A DNA stretch of 44,606 bases from an uncultured Oscillospiraceae bacterium. GTDB lineage: Bacteria > Bacillota > Clostridia > Oscillospirales > Acutalibacteraceae. The first letter of the stretch is position 1, and every line of letters starts with the position of its first letter. Of the stretch, positions 7,768 through 15,513 are shown piece by piece. The position numbers and the translations under genes were made by a program. The DNA lies in contig URCA01000028.1 of NCBI GenBank assembly GCA_900546265.1, forward strand, positions 1 through 44,606, written 5' to 3'. The notes under the pieces are model-generated. The model did no database searches, was not told the DNA's origin, and saw only the letters and a list, made by a program, of their open reading frames with translations.

Positions 7768-8961
7768 ATGAAAACCAAGATAGCCGTCCTGTTCGGCGGG
7801 CACAGCGTGGAGCACGAGGTGTCCATCATTTCGGGCCTTCAGGCCTTTGCCGCCCTGGACCGGGAGAAATATGACCCCATTCCTCTGTACATCGGGAAGG
7901 ACAACGCCTTTTACACCGGCGAGGCGCTGGGGAACATCGACAGCTATAAGGATATGAAGGCCTGCCTGGCCGCTGCCACGCGGGTGCTGCTGGTGCCCGG
8001 CGAGGCCGGCGTGGAACTGATCCGCTATCCCATGAAGAAGTTCGGCAACAACGTGGTGGGCAGCTTCGAGGTCGCCCTGCCGGTGGTGCACGGCACCAAC
8101 GTGGAGGACGGCACCCTCATGGGGTATCTCGAAATGCTGGGCGTGCCCTACGCCGCCAGCGACCTGACCAGCTCCGCCCTGGGGATGGACAAATTCGCCA
8201 TGAAGGCGGTGCTGCGGCAGGCGGGCCTGCCCGTGCTGGACGCGCTGGAATTCACCGGCAAGGCTTACGCTTTAGACCCGGACGCCATCCTGTCCCAAAT
8301 CGAGGAAAAGGTGGGGTATCCCGTCATCGTCAAGCCGGTGAACCTGGGATCCTCCGTGGGCATTTCCAAGGCAAAGGACAGGGCTTCCCTCCGGGACGCC
8401 ATGGACCTGGCCGCCTCCTTTTCCCCCCGGATCCTGGTGGAACGGGCGGTGGAACATCTGCGGGAAATCAACTGCGCCGTCCTGGGCGATTACGAAAGCG
8501 CCCGCCCCTCCGCCTGCGAGGAGCCGGCCGGCGCCGATGAAATCCTCAGTTACCGAGACAAATATCTCTCCGGCGGCAAGGGCAAGGCCGGCGGGGATAA
8601 GGGCGGCATGAGCAGCCTCAAGCGCCGCTGCCCGGCGGAGATCCCCGACGAGATGACCGCCGAGGTGCAGCGCCTGGCCGTGGCCACCTTCCAGGCCCTG
8701 GGCTGCTCCGGCGTGGCCCGGGTGGACTTCCTCAACGATAAGGAGACCGGCGGCCTGTGGGTCAACGAAATCAACACCATCCCCGGCTCCCTGGCCTTCT
8801 ACCTGTGGGAGGCGGCGGGCACCTCTTTCACCGCCCTGCTGGATGAGATGCTGTCCCTGGCCTTCAAGCGGGCCCGCGAGCGGGAAGCCCTGACCTTCAC
8901 CTACGAGAGCAACATCCTCTCCGGCGTCTCCCTGGGTGGCTCCAAAGGCGGAAAAGCGTAA
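7768..8961 (+). CDS. ddl: D-alanine--D-alanine ligase
   Basis: A 397-residue ATP-grasp enzyme making D-Ala-D-Ala for cell-wall precursors. Family motifs are GGHSVEHEVSIIS (residues 9-21), ALPVVHGTNVEDGTLMGYLE (about 103-122), YPVIVKPVNLGSSVGISKA (about 182-200) and WVNEINTIPGS near 331. It is longer than the common 310-370 residues: the omega-loop region ILSYRDKYLSGGKGKAGG is followed by a Lys/Gly-rich insert (about 265-285), and a Ser/Gly-rich tail ends the protein. GGAG at 7753-7756 precedes the ATG by 11 bases. It lies 16 bp behind the MurF-like gene. I see no vanH or vanX partner, so a resistance-type D-Ala-D-Lac ligase is not supported. Confidence 0.9.
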   Translation: MKTKIAVLFGGHSVEHEVSIISGLQAFAALDREKYDPIPLYIGKDNAFYTGEALGNIDSYKDMKACLAAATRVLLVPGEAGVELIRYPMKKFGNNVVGSFEVALPVVHGTNVEDGTLMGYLEMLGVPYAASDLTSSALGMDKFAMKAVLRQAGLPVLDALEFTGKAYALDPDAILSQIEEKVGYPVIVKPVNLGSSVGISKAKDRASLRDAMDLAASFSPRILVERAVEHLREINCAVLGDYESARPSACEEPAGADEILSYRDKYLSGGKGKAGGDKGGMSSLKRRCPAEIPDEMTAEVQRLAVATFQALGCSGVARVDFLNDKETGGLWVNEINTIPGSLAFYLWEAAGTSFTALLDEMLSLAFKRAREREALTFTYESNILSGVSLGGSKGGKA

Positions 8962-8977
8962 TATTTATTCTGTATAC

Positions 8978-9014
8978 AAAATCCGGCAGCCCTGTTTTGG
9001 GCTGTCGGATTTTT
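8978..9014 (+). terminator. Terminator after ddl
   Basis: A 15-bp stem (8978-8992 with 8999-9013, one G-U pair), 6-base loop and a T run at 9010-9014. Confidence 0.9.
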
Positions 9015-9058
9015 AATGAATGGTTAGAGACTGAGCTTAGTAGGACAGGCTATGACAT

Positions 9059-9090
9059 AAAAAATCGGCGCCAGAGGCTGGCGCCGATTT
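9059..9090 (-). terminator. Terminator of the secreted-protein gene pair
   Basis: A perfect 13-bp stem (9062-9074 with 9078-9090) with a 3-base loop. Read on the minus strand it lies directly after the stop at 9095 and ends in TTTTTT (9064 to 9059). Confidence 0.9.
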
Positions 9091-9094
9091 AGGA

Positions 9095-10033
9095 CTACTC
9101 CGATTGGTAGTCGCTATAGGCCGTATTCGCTTCATCGGCTTCTTGAAGCAGTCTATCGACATCTGAAGCATCGATGGCAATCCGGGTGGTAATAAGATAC
9201 TGTGTCATCTCACCCTGCTGACTATATCCTTGCAGTTTAAGAATAATTCCGGTTTGTGCATCCACGTATAGGGTGAATTGGTGAATCTGTAATTTGTCAT
9301 TGGCATATGCCGAGGGCATTCCCTGAAGCATAAAACAATTTCGGCCTAAGAAAACGTCTCCCCCAACTAGCTCCCAACTATTTAAATCTGCCAACAAATT
9401 GAATGCGAGCTCTTGAGAAAAAAGACTCGTGGAGGCAATACCTGTATTTGTTAAGTCGTATCGATAACGATATTCCTTGACCCCGTCCTGGCCGCTATGA
9501 ATTCTATTGTCAATGAAAGAACGCTGCGGATCCGCTATTCCGTAGACTGAGGTATTCGGTTCATAGGATAGGAGACGATTGTCGACGGGTAGCATAGAGG
9601 ATACGATTCGAACGGTCTTTGCTCGGTTATCATACGTTGTAAATACAGCGTCTTTAAAATATTGCTCCAAATCCAGCGAATCTCCGGATATCCGTTGATA
9701 GGAACGTTGAGAATCAATATTGGTTACATATTTTACAGTGGTTTCTCCCATTCCCAATAGGTTAGTCCGAAATTCCCCTTTAGCTGTTTGAAAATAATCT
9801 ACGCTGTTGATGATACCGTTTAAGAGCTTCGCTTTTGTGTCTTCGTTTTTTGGCAGCTTTTGTATAAGTTCTATCCAATTGCTTGAAATATTTTCTGTCT
9901 GCTCCGGTCTTTCGTCGCGTGGGTTTGAAGGAACGGCAGCGTTTGTGAGAGAGGCTCCGTTTACAAGAAGTCCTGAACATATGGACAAACTGACCATAGC
10001 TATACAAGCGCCTATTCTTCTGTGTATTTTCAC
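9095..10033 (-). CDS. Secreted protein of unknown function, short paralogue
   Basis: A 312-residue protein with a signal-type N-terminus (CIAMVSLSICSGLLVNGA, about 9-26). It aligns throughout its mature part with residues about 35-285 of the next gene: INSVDYFQTAKGEF against LNSIDYYNSATGKF, MLPVDNRLLSYE against MFPVDERLTSGK, EYRYRYDLTNTGIASTSLFSQEL against EYRYRSNLTNTSLAGMSLFSQEL, and YVDAQTGIILKLQGYSQQGE near the end. The last motif and the overall strand pattern recall LolA/RseB-like half-barrels that bind lipid or peptide, but I cannot assign a family. The start is GTG at 10031-10033, supported by AAAGGAG seven bases upstream. It lies 70 bp behind its paralogue and shares its promoter. Base composition is clearly AT-richer than the flanking operons. 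Confidence 0.8.
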   Translation of the reverse strand: MKIHRRIGACIAMVSLSICSGLLVNGASLTNAAVPSNPRDERPEQTENISSNWIELIQKLPKNEDTKAKLLNGIINSVDYFQTAKGEFRTNLLGMGETTVKYVTNIDSQRSYQRISGDSLDLEQYFKDAVFTTYDNRAKTVRIVSSMLPVDNRLLSYEPNTSVYGIADPQRSFIDNRIHSGQDGVKEYRYRYDLTNTGIASTSLFSQELAFNLLADLNSWELVGGDVFLGRNCFMLQGMPSAYANDKLQIHQFTLYVDAQTGIILKLQGYSQQGEMTQYLITTRIAIDASDVDRLLQEADEANTAYSDYQSE

Positions 10034-10103
10034 AGCTTTACTCCTTTCTGTATAGAGTTTATTTTAGTTTATGCAATATTATCTAGAAAATTCATGCAAC
10101 AGG

Positions 10104-11531
10104 TTAACGTATCGTATACGTGTAAACTCGTATGCCGTCCGCGCCGGTATAGCCGCTCGCATTACCAGATGGAGATACCGATACAGATTGAAAAGAAAAA
10201 TAATTGGGCTCTTCATAACTAGTATTTCTGGATACTTCGGGAAGCGTGTTCCATCCACCGGGAGCCGTCCTCTGATTTACACTATGAATACGATAATACG
10301 CATTTACATTGCCTGCATAATAATTAGCAGCAGGATCGGTAAAGGAGTTATCATATAAATATACGCTCAACGAAATGTAAACATTCCATCCACTGTGTAC
10401 ATTGCGCATCGTATGATTGCTATGATATTCATACCCACTATTTTTATTACTTGCCACTTCACGTCTTGCATCGCCATTATATAGATTCTTGTTGACAGTC
10501 AAATATGTCGGGAAGCCGCTCCTGCTGACATTGACAGCGCTGGCTATCGTGTCGTTATCGATCAACCAATGGGAGTAATACATTTCACGGGAAGAGCCTT
10601 CTGAATATCCCACGTCCGGATTAGCTAATCTAGGTGCCACCTTTTCCACACTAAAATCACCGGTGCAATTGTAATCTCGACCACTGTCTTCGACATAATC
10701 GGAATACTTATCCATGCAGTTTTGGAATTTCAAAGTAGAGATCGCTGGCTCGTCAATGGATATTTCTTTTGTTTCAAGATACTGAACCAATTCGTTTTGA
10801 CTGTTATATCCTTTTAAATCCAAAAGAATTCCCGTAAATTTGTCAACCAAAAGAGTGAAGGTCTGGAATCCCAATTTTTCTGCATAATATGTATCCGTGT
10901 ATCCTTGAATTTCCAAACATGTTCTGCCTGCAAACTCTCGTTCACCTTGCAGAGACCAATTCTCTTTATTGCCTAGTAAACCAAATGTTAATTCTTGAGA
11001 GAAGAGGCTCATTCCTGCAAGAGATGTATTTGTCAGGTTAGAACGATAGCGATATTCTTTTGTTCCATCCGGATTGGTTACAATGCGTTCTTCAGTCCCC
11101 CTCGCTTTCGCGTTAAATTCGATCCCTCCCGTCGCCACGCTTTTTTTACCGGAAGTTAAGCGTTCGTCAACAGGAAACATGGTATCAATTCTTTCATATG
11201 AGCGCATACGATTATTATATACAAGCTCTTGATAATCAGAATAATACGATTCTTTATTTGTCACGGTATCTTGAACAGATTGGTATGCAGTTTGAGCGTC
11301 GATATCTACCTGATAATCCACAGTTGTTTCTTCGTTTTCATTGATGAGAGTCGTAACAAATTTCCCGGTTGCTGAATTATAATAATCAATGCTATTAAGC
11401 ATAGCATCCAAAACAGAGCTCTTTTGTGAGTCATAGTAATTCTCATCCGCTTGTACAATTCCGCCAAACAAGGAGGACACTAAAAAAATAAGCGATAAAC
11501 TGGAAATTGTGACTTTTGCTTTTCTTTTCAT
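10104..11531 (-). CDS. Secreted protein of unknown function, long paralogue with extra C-terminal domain
   Basis: A 475-residue protein with a clear signal peptide (ISSLSLIFLVSSLFGGIVQA, cleavage near residue 29). Residues about 35-285 form the domain shared with the next gene, including NRTC/GRTCLEIQG and LLVDKFTGILLDLKGYNSQ, of LolA/RseB-like appearance. Residues about 300-475 are an additional, Tyr/Asn/Ser-rich domain absent from the paralogue (SREMYYSHWLIDNDTIASAV, GWNVYISLSVYLYDNSF), with a beta-rich look. No anchor or sortase signal is visible, so it is probably released or wall-associated. AGAAAGG precedes the ATG by about 8 bases. A strong promoter lies 90-115 bp upstream. I do not recognise the family. 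Confidence 0.8.
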   Translation of the reverse strand: MKRKAKVTISSLSLIFLVSSLFGGIVQADENYYDSQKSSVLDAMLNSIDYYNSATGKFVTTLINENEETTVDYQVDIDAQTAYQSVQDTVTNKESYYSDYQELVYNNRMRSYERIDTMFPVDERLTSGKKSVATGGIEFNAKARGTEERIVTNPDGTKEYRYRSNLTNTSLAGMSLFSQELTFGLLGNKENWSLQGEREFAGRTCLEIQGYTDTYYAEKLGFQTFTLLVDKFTGILLDLKGYNSQNELVQYLETKEISIDEPAISTLKFQNCMDKYSDYVEDSGRDYNCTGDFSVEKVAPRLANPDVGYSEGSSREMYYSHWLIDNDTIASAVNVSRSGFPTYLTVNKNLYNGDARREVASNKNSGYEYHSNHTMRNVHSGWNVYISLSVYLYDNSFTDPAANYYAGNVNAYYRIHSVNQRTAPGGWNTLPEVSRNTSYEEPNYFSFQSVSVSPSGNASGYTGADGIRVYTYTIR

Positions 11532-11618
11532 TTTTATCGACCTTTCTTATTTTATTCAAAGTATCCATGCGTTTTGTTTGTGATAGCGATTAATCATCTC
11601 TCTGCTTTATATAACCAA

Positions 11619-11647
11619 ATATTAACATAGAATCTTTATTTTGTCAA
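11619..11647 (-). promoter_or_regulatory. Sigma-A promoter of the secreted-protein pair
   Basis: On the minus strand TTGACA (11647-11642), 17-bp spacer, TAATAT (11624-11619). It is the best-conserved -35 box in the window. The transcript leader would be about 80 bases. Confidence 0.82.
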
Positions 11648-11754
11648 CGTGATTTTATTTTAAAGTATTGTGATTTTTGTTATATAATCTTGAATATAAA
11701 GAAATAATATAAGCAAATCTATTGGTAATATAAAGACGAAATAGTGGCTATATA

Positions 11755-11803
11755 TAAAAAATCCCCTCTTAGCCTAGACATCGTGTCTAAGGCTAAGAGG
11801 GGG
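11755..11803 (-). terminator. Terminator of the small membrane-protein gene
   Basis: An 18-bp stem (11763-11780 with 11784-11802, one bulged base) around a 3-base loop. On the minus strand it is followed by TTTTTT (11760-11755). It closes the transcript of the gene ending at 11846. Confidence 0.88.
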
Positions 11804-11845
11804 CGCTGCTTGAGGCGGAAATGCCAATTGTTTAGCTATGTTTAG

Positions 11846-12370
11846 TTACGGCTGCTGGCCGTTGTTCTGGCCGGGCGCCTGGGCGCCCGTGTACGCGGGC
11901 TGCTGGGGATAAAGGGGCTGCGCCGGGGCGGCCGGCTGCACGGGCTGGGCGGGCGCCGCCTGGGTGTATACCTTCTGCTCAAGCAAGCCGAAGGCCCGGT
12001 TGGCCAGCTTAGACACCAGGGGAAGCCCCGCGTCCTGCTCCTTGACCACCTTGGTGATGGCGATGATGCAGAACACCAGGATAATCAGGGAGACCAGCCC
12101 GGTGATACCGTTGAAGACAACGGAAACCGCCGTGCCCACAAACGGGATGGAACGGAATACGTTCAGAATGTCCAGCACGCTTCCGACCAGGGACGACGCC
12201 AGGGTCAGGAAAAACGCCTGCATCACCTGCTTGGACAGCCATTCGTTTTTCTCCGCCAGAATCACGAAGCCAAGCAGAAGCCCGCACAGCAGCGTCTGGC
12301 CCAGAAAGGCCAGCACGAACGCCAGTATGGCATAGAACCACAGACACACACCGAATTTACCTTTTTGCAT
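11846..12370 (-). CDS. Small membrane protein with Pro/Gln/Ala-rich tail (possibly DUF4870/Tic20-like)
   Basis: A 174-residue protein. Two helices at the N-terminus (FGVCLWFYAILAFVLAFLG and LLCGLLLGFVILAEKN) are followed by a polar stretch and further hydrophobic segments (ASSLVGSVLDIL, FNGITGLVSLIILVFCIIA). The last 40 residues are low-complexity Pro/Gln/Ala with tyrosines. The helix layout resembles DUF4870/Tic20-type small membrane proteins, but sequence support is weak. ATG at 12368-12370 is chosen because GGAGGG stands 9 bases upstream; the open frame continues to 12565 without a ribosome site and through the promoter. Single-gene transcript with its own promoter and terminator. Confidence 0.72.
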   Translation of the reverse strand: MQKGKFGVCLWFYAILAFVLAFLGQTLLCGLLLGFVILAEKNEWLSKQVMQAFFLTLASSLVGSVLDILNVFRSIPFVGTAVSVVFNGITGLVSLIILVFCIIAITKVVKEQDAGLPLVSKLANRAFGLLEQKVYTQAAPAQPVQPAAPAQPLYPQQPAYTGAQAPGQNNGQQP

Positions 12371-12430
12371 GAGAGAAACCCTCCATTCGTATAATGGCCC
12401 CCGTCCGTGGGACAAGACGGCCTTTTTTCC

Positions 12431-12459
12431 AGTATAATCAACCGTCCGGATTTTTACAA
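12431..12459 (-). promoter_or_regulatory. Sigma-A promoter of the small membrane-protein gene
   Basis: On the minus strand TTGTAA (12459-12454), 17-bp spacer, TATACT (12436-12431), about 60 bp before the start at 12370. Confidence 0.72.
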
Positions 12460-12476
12460 CCAGCCCCGCCGTATTT

Positions 12477-12863
12477 TTACGAAAAAATGCGGAAATCTTC
12501 ATATTTGACAAGAAATGGCGCGGATTTTTGTGTGGGCGTGCCCGCGGCATGTGGGGCGGTACCATCGATAATGCCGGCCTTCAGCGCGGGCACCAGCACC
12601 CCGTCCAGGGAGCCGGGGTCGGAGGAACAGTGGATAGCCTCCACCTCCAGCCCCCGGTCGGTCATGGCGGTCATTACCGCCCGCATGAGGGAGTTTTTCC
12701 CCGTGCCCGGGCCGCTCTTAATAATGTAGGCCCGCCAGCCGTCGTGGGGAAAGTACAGATCGTCCAGATACCCGACGAATCCCACCGGCGTGTTGGCCCC
12801 CAGGAAAAAACGGACGTCCGCCGCGTTCGCCGCGTTCAAGTTGGCTTCGTTCATGCGAATCAC
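12477..12863 (-). pseudogene. Truncated P-loop ATPase (PRK06851-like), N-terminal third only
   Basis: A 128-codon frame. VRFFLGANTPVGFVGYLDDL, then KSGPGTGKNSLMRAV (Walker A) and HCSSDPGSLDGVLVPALKAGIIDGTAPH match the first domain of PRK06851-type ATPases, which are normally about 360 residues with two related P-loop halves. Homology stops at about residue 108, and the remaining codons (TPTQKSAPFLVKYEDF) look unrelated. The Walker A reads GKNS where the family usually has GKST. The start is GTG at 12861-12863 with AAAGG close upstream, or ATG at 12852-12854. A 3' deletion that joined the stump to the promoter region of the next gene is the simplest explanation. Unlikely to be functional. Confidence 0.75.
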
Positions 12864-13038
12864 TCATCCTTTCTCTCTCGCCGGACGACACGCCGCCCTT
12901 TCGAGCGCTCCGCCCCTGTCTCTCGCTCCGGCTTTCCTTCCATGCTATTCCGTTTCCCCCGATTTGGTGCGGATTTCTCGAATCTCCCCTGCATTTTCCC
13001 CCGCTTTTCCCATTTTTGTCCGCCTTTCAATATGTACA
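12864..13038. other. Intergenic stretch, strongly pyrimidine-rich on the plus strand
   Basis: Long C/T runs with almost no purine-rich ribosome site on the plus strand; on the minus strand this would be a purine-rich leader of the truncated ATPase gene. No gene or stable hairpin is seen. Confidence 0.5.
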
Positions 13039-13063
13039 AAAGTATACCATACTAGTATACTTT
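13039..13063. repeat. 9-bp inverted repeat, operator candidate upstream of pflB
   Basis: AAAGTATAC (13039-13047) and GTATACTTT (13055-13063) form perfect arms around a 7-bp centre. It sits 18 bp before the -35 of the pflB promoter and covers two TATACT boxes read on the minus strand, one with a TGG extension. This is the place expected for a dimeric regulator controlling pflB and/or the divergent ATPase remnant. Confidence 0.5.
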
Positions 13064-13080
13064 ATTTTTCATTCCCTCCA

Positions 13081-13109
13081 TTGAGAATTGCGGTCGAATT
13101 TGGTATACT
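13081..13109 (+). promoter_or_regulatory. Sigma-A promoter of pflB
   Basis: TTGAGA (13081-13086), 17-bp spacer, TATACT (13104-13109) with TGG extension. A GC-rich palindrome GCGGATCCGC follows in the leader at about 13131-13140. Confidence 0.82.
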
Positions 13110-13182
13110 ACAAGCATAGAGACGCCGCCGCGGATCCGCCGCGGCGGGAATTCCCTTGCGATGCGAAAGGATAGGTAGCCCC

Positions 13183-15399
13183 ATGAGCGAATTTAAATCC
13201 GGCAATTGGCAGAAATACATCGATGTGCGGGACTTCATCGCCCGCAACTACACCCCCTACGACGGGGATGAGAGCTTCCTCGCGCCCCCCACCGCGCGCA
13301 CCAAGGCCCTGTGGGATGAGGTGTCCGCCCTGATGAAGGAGGAAACCGCCCGGGGCGGCGTGTACGACATCGATACCCACACCATCTCCGGCATCGACGC
13401 CTACGCCCCCGGCTACATCGACCGGGAGAAGGAGCAGGTAGTCGGCCTGCAGACCGCCGAACCCCTCTGCCGTGCCATTATGCCCTTCGGCGGCATGCGG
13501 ATGGTGCGGGGCTCCCTGGAGGCCTATGGCCGGGAGCTGGACCCGGAAATCGAAAAGGTGTTCGAGTACCGCAAGACCCACAACGACGGCGTGTTCGACG
13601 TGTATACGAAAGAGATGCGGGCCGCCAGGAAGTCGGGGGTCATCACCGGCCTGCCCGACGCCTACGGCCGGGGCCGGATCATCGGTGACTATCGCCGCGT
13701 GGCCCTGTACGGCGTGGATCATCTCATCGAGGAGAAGCAGCATTCCCGGGACGACGCGGATTTCAGCGTCATGGACTCCCGCGCCATCCGCCTGCGGGAG
13801 GAGCTGGCCGAGCAGGTGCGGGCCCTGGAGGCCCTGAAGCGCATGGCCGCCTCCTACGGGTTCGACATTTCTGTGCCCGCCAAGGATACCAAGGAAGCCG
13901 TCCAATGGCTGTACTTCGGCTACCTCGCCGCGGTCAAGGAGCAGAACGGCGCCGCCATGTCCATCGGCCGGGTCTCCACCTTCCTGGATATCTACGCCGA
14001 AAAGGATCTGGCCGAGGGCCGCTATACAGAAAGCGAGATCCAGGAGATCGTCGATCATTTCATCATGAAGCTGCGCATGGTACGCTTCCTGCGCACCCCC
14101 GCCTATGACGAGCTGTTTTCCGGCGACCCCACCTGGGTGACGGAATCCATCGGCGGCATCTGCACCGACGGGCGGCATATGGTCACCAAAATGTCCTTCC
14201 GCTTCCTGCACACCCTGACTAACCTGGGCCCCGCGCCAGAGCCGAATATGACCGTGCTGTGGAGCCCCCGCCTGCCTGAGAATTTCAAGCGCTACTGCGC
14301 GAAGGTGTCCATCGAGACCTGCTCCATCCAGTACGAGAGCGACGAGCTGATGCGCAAGAAGTTCGGCGACGACTACGGCATCGCCTGCTGCGTGTCCGCC
14401 ATGCGCATCGGCAAACAGATGCAGTTCTTCGGCGCCCGCTGCAACATGGCCAAGGCCCTGCTGTACGCCATCAACGGCGGCCGGGACGAAAAGAGCGGGG
14501 TGCAGGTGGGGCCCGAGCTGCTGGCCTGCCGGGGCAAATACCTGGACTACGACGATGTGATGAAGAAGTTCGACACCATCCTCGACTGGCTGGCCCAGCT
14601 GTATATCAATACCCTCAACGTCATCCACTATATGCACGACAAATACTGCTACGAGAAGATCCAGATGGCCCTGCACGATAACGAGGTGCTGCGCACCATG
14701 GCCTGCGGCATGGCGGGCCTCTCGGTGGTCTGCGATTCCTTGTCCGCCATTAAGTACGCCAAGGTGCGCCCCATCCGCAACGATGACGGCCTGGCCGTGG
14801 ACTTCGAGGTGGAGGGCGACTTCCCGAAATTCGGCAACAACGATCCCCGGGTGGACGACATTGCCGTGGACGTGGTCAAGACCTTCATGCGCAAGCTGCG
14901 CAAATGCCCCACCTACCGTGAGTCGGTGCATACCCTGTCCATCCTGACCATCACCTCCAACGTGGTGTACGGCAAGAAAACCGGTTCCACCCCCGACGGC
15001 CGGAAGGCGGGCGAGCCCTTCGCCCCCGGCGCCAATCCCATGCACGGCCGGGACAGCCACGGCTGCGTGGCCTCCATGATGTCGGTGGCCAAGCTGCCCT
15101 ACGATTACAGCGAGGACGGCATCAGCTACACCTTCTCCATCGTCCCCGGCGCCTTGGGCAAAAGCGAGGAGGAGCAGGCGGATAACCTGGTGGGCCTGAT
15201 GGATGGCTACTTCAACGAGAGCGGGCATCACATCAACGTCAACGTCCTCAACCGGGAGCTGCTGCTCGACGCCATGGATCATCCCGAGCAGTATCCCCAG
15301 CTGACCATCCGGGTTTCCGGCTACGCCGTCAACTTCGTCAAGCTGACCCGCGAGCAGCAGCTGGACGTCATTAATCGGACGTTCCACACGCGGTTCTAA
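13183..15399 (+). CDS. pflB: Formate C-acetyltransferase (pyruvate formate-lyase)
   Basis: A 738-residue glycyl-radical enzyme that converts pyruvate and CoA to acetyl-CoA and formate in anaerobic metabolism. The two adjacent catalytic cysteines are Cys402-Cys403 in YGIACCVSAM, the feature that separates PFL from dehydratase or decarboxylase relatives with a single cysteine. The radical glycine is Gly713 in RVSGYAVNFVKL near the C-terminus. The N-terminus (MSEFKSGNWQKYIDVRDFI) and length fit PflB closely. ATG at 13183 is preceded by GAAAGG and ATAGG (7-12 bases). The activase gene follows after 114 bp holding two hairpins, which should lower activase expression relative to the enzyme. It is distant from the microcompartment genes and has no encapsulation tail, so it is the housekeeping enzyme. 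Confidence 0.96.
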   Translation: MSEFKSGNWQKYIDVRDFIARNYTPYDGDESFLAPPTARTKALWDEVSALMKEETARGGVYDIDTHTISGIDAYAPGYIDREKEQVVGLQTAEPLCRAIMPFGGMRMVRGSLEAYGRELDPEIEKVFEYRKTHNDGVFDVYTKEMRAARKSGVITGLPDAYGRGRIIGDYRRVALYGVDHLIEEKQHSRDDADFSVMDSRAIRLREELAEQVRALEALKRMAASYGFDISVPAKDTKEAVQWLYFGYLAAVKEQNGAAMSIGRVSTFLDIYAEKDLAEGRYTESEIQEIVDHFIMKLRMVRFLRTPAYDELFSGDPTWVTESIGGICTDGRHMVTKMSFRFLHTLTNLGPAPEPNMTVLWSPRLPENFKRYCAKVSIETCSIQYESDELMRKKFGDDYGIACCVSAMRIGKQMQFFGARCNMAKALLYAINGGRDEKSGVQVGPELLACRGKYLDYDDVMKKFDTILDWLAQLYINTLNVIHYMHDKYCYEKIQMALHDNEVLRTMACGMAGLSVVCDSLSAIKYAKVRPIRNDDGLAVDFEVEGDFPKFGNNDPRVDDIAVDVVKTFMRKLRKCPTYRESVHTLSILTITSNVVYGKKTGSTPDGRKAGEPFAPGANPMHGRDSHGCVASMMSVAKLPYDYSEDGISYTFSIVPGALGKSEEEQADNLVGLMDGYFNESGHHINVNVLNRELLLDAMDHPEQYPQLTIRVSGYAVNFVKLTREQQLDVINRTFHTRF

Positions 15400-15422
15400 T
15401 CCGGCAAAGAGCGCTTGAGGAG

Positions 15423-15457
15423 GTGTGGAACGTCATCGTTCCACACGCGGTTTTAAA
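15423..15457 (+). repeat. Hairpin carrying a second copy of the pflB 3' end
   Basis: Perfect 10-bp arms GTGTGGAACG (15423-15432) and CGTTCCACAC (15437-15446) with a TCAT loop. The right arm and following bases (15437-15457) repeat the last codons of pflB (15379-15399) with one change, a C to T just before the final TAA. Confidence 0.75.
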
Positions 15458-15463
15458 AAGGAA

Positions 15464-15494
15464 GCCCGGCCCCCGCGCGGGGGCCGGGCATTTC
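15464..15494 (+). terminator. Weak terminator or attenuator between pflB and pflA
   Basis: A perfect 12-13 bp GC stem (15464-15489) with a minimal loop, followed only by ATTTCTT. The poor T tract suggests partial read-through into pflA. Confidence 0.65.
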
Positions 15495-15513
15495 TTGCCT
15501 GGGAGGCTATTGT

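Noticed and set aside
7768..8961. A vancomycin-resistance type D-Ala-D-Lac ligase
   Set aside because: No vanH, vanX or two-component genes are nearby, and the context is a cell-wall cassette with a MurF-like ligase.
9095..11531. True LolA/LolB lipoprotein carriers
   Set aside because: The resemblance is only a strand pattern; nothing else suggests an outer membrane.
13108..15387. A 759-codon open frame on the minus strand opposite pflB
   Set aside because: It is the His/Gly/Ala-rich shadow of a GC-rich gene in the antisense frame and has no ribosome site or family similarity.
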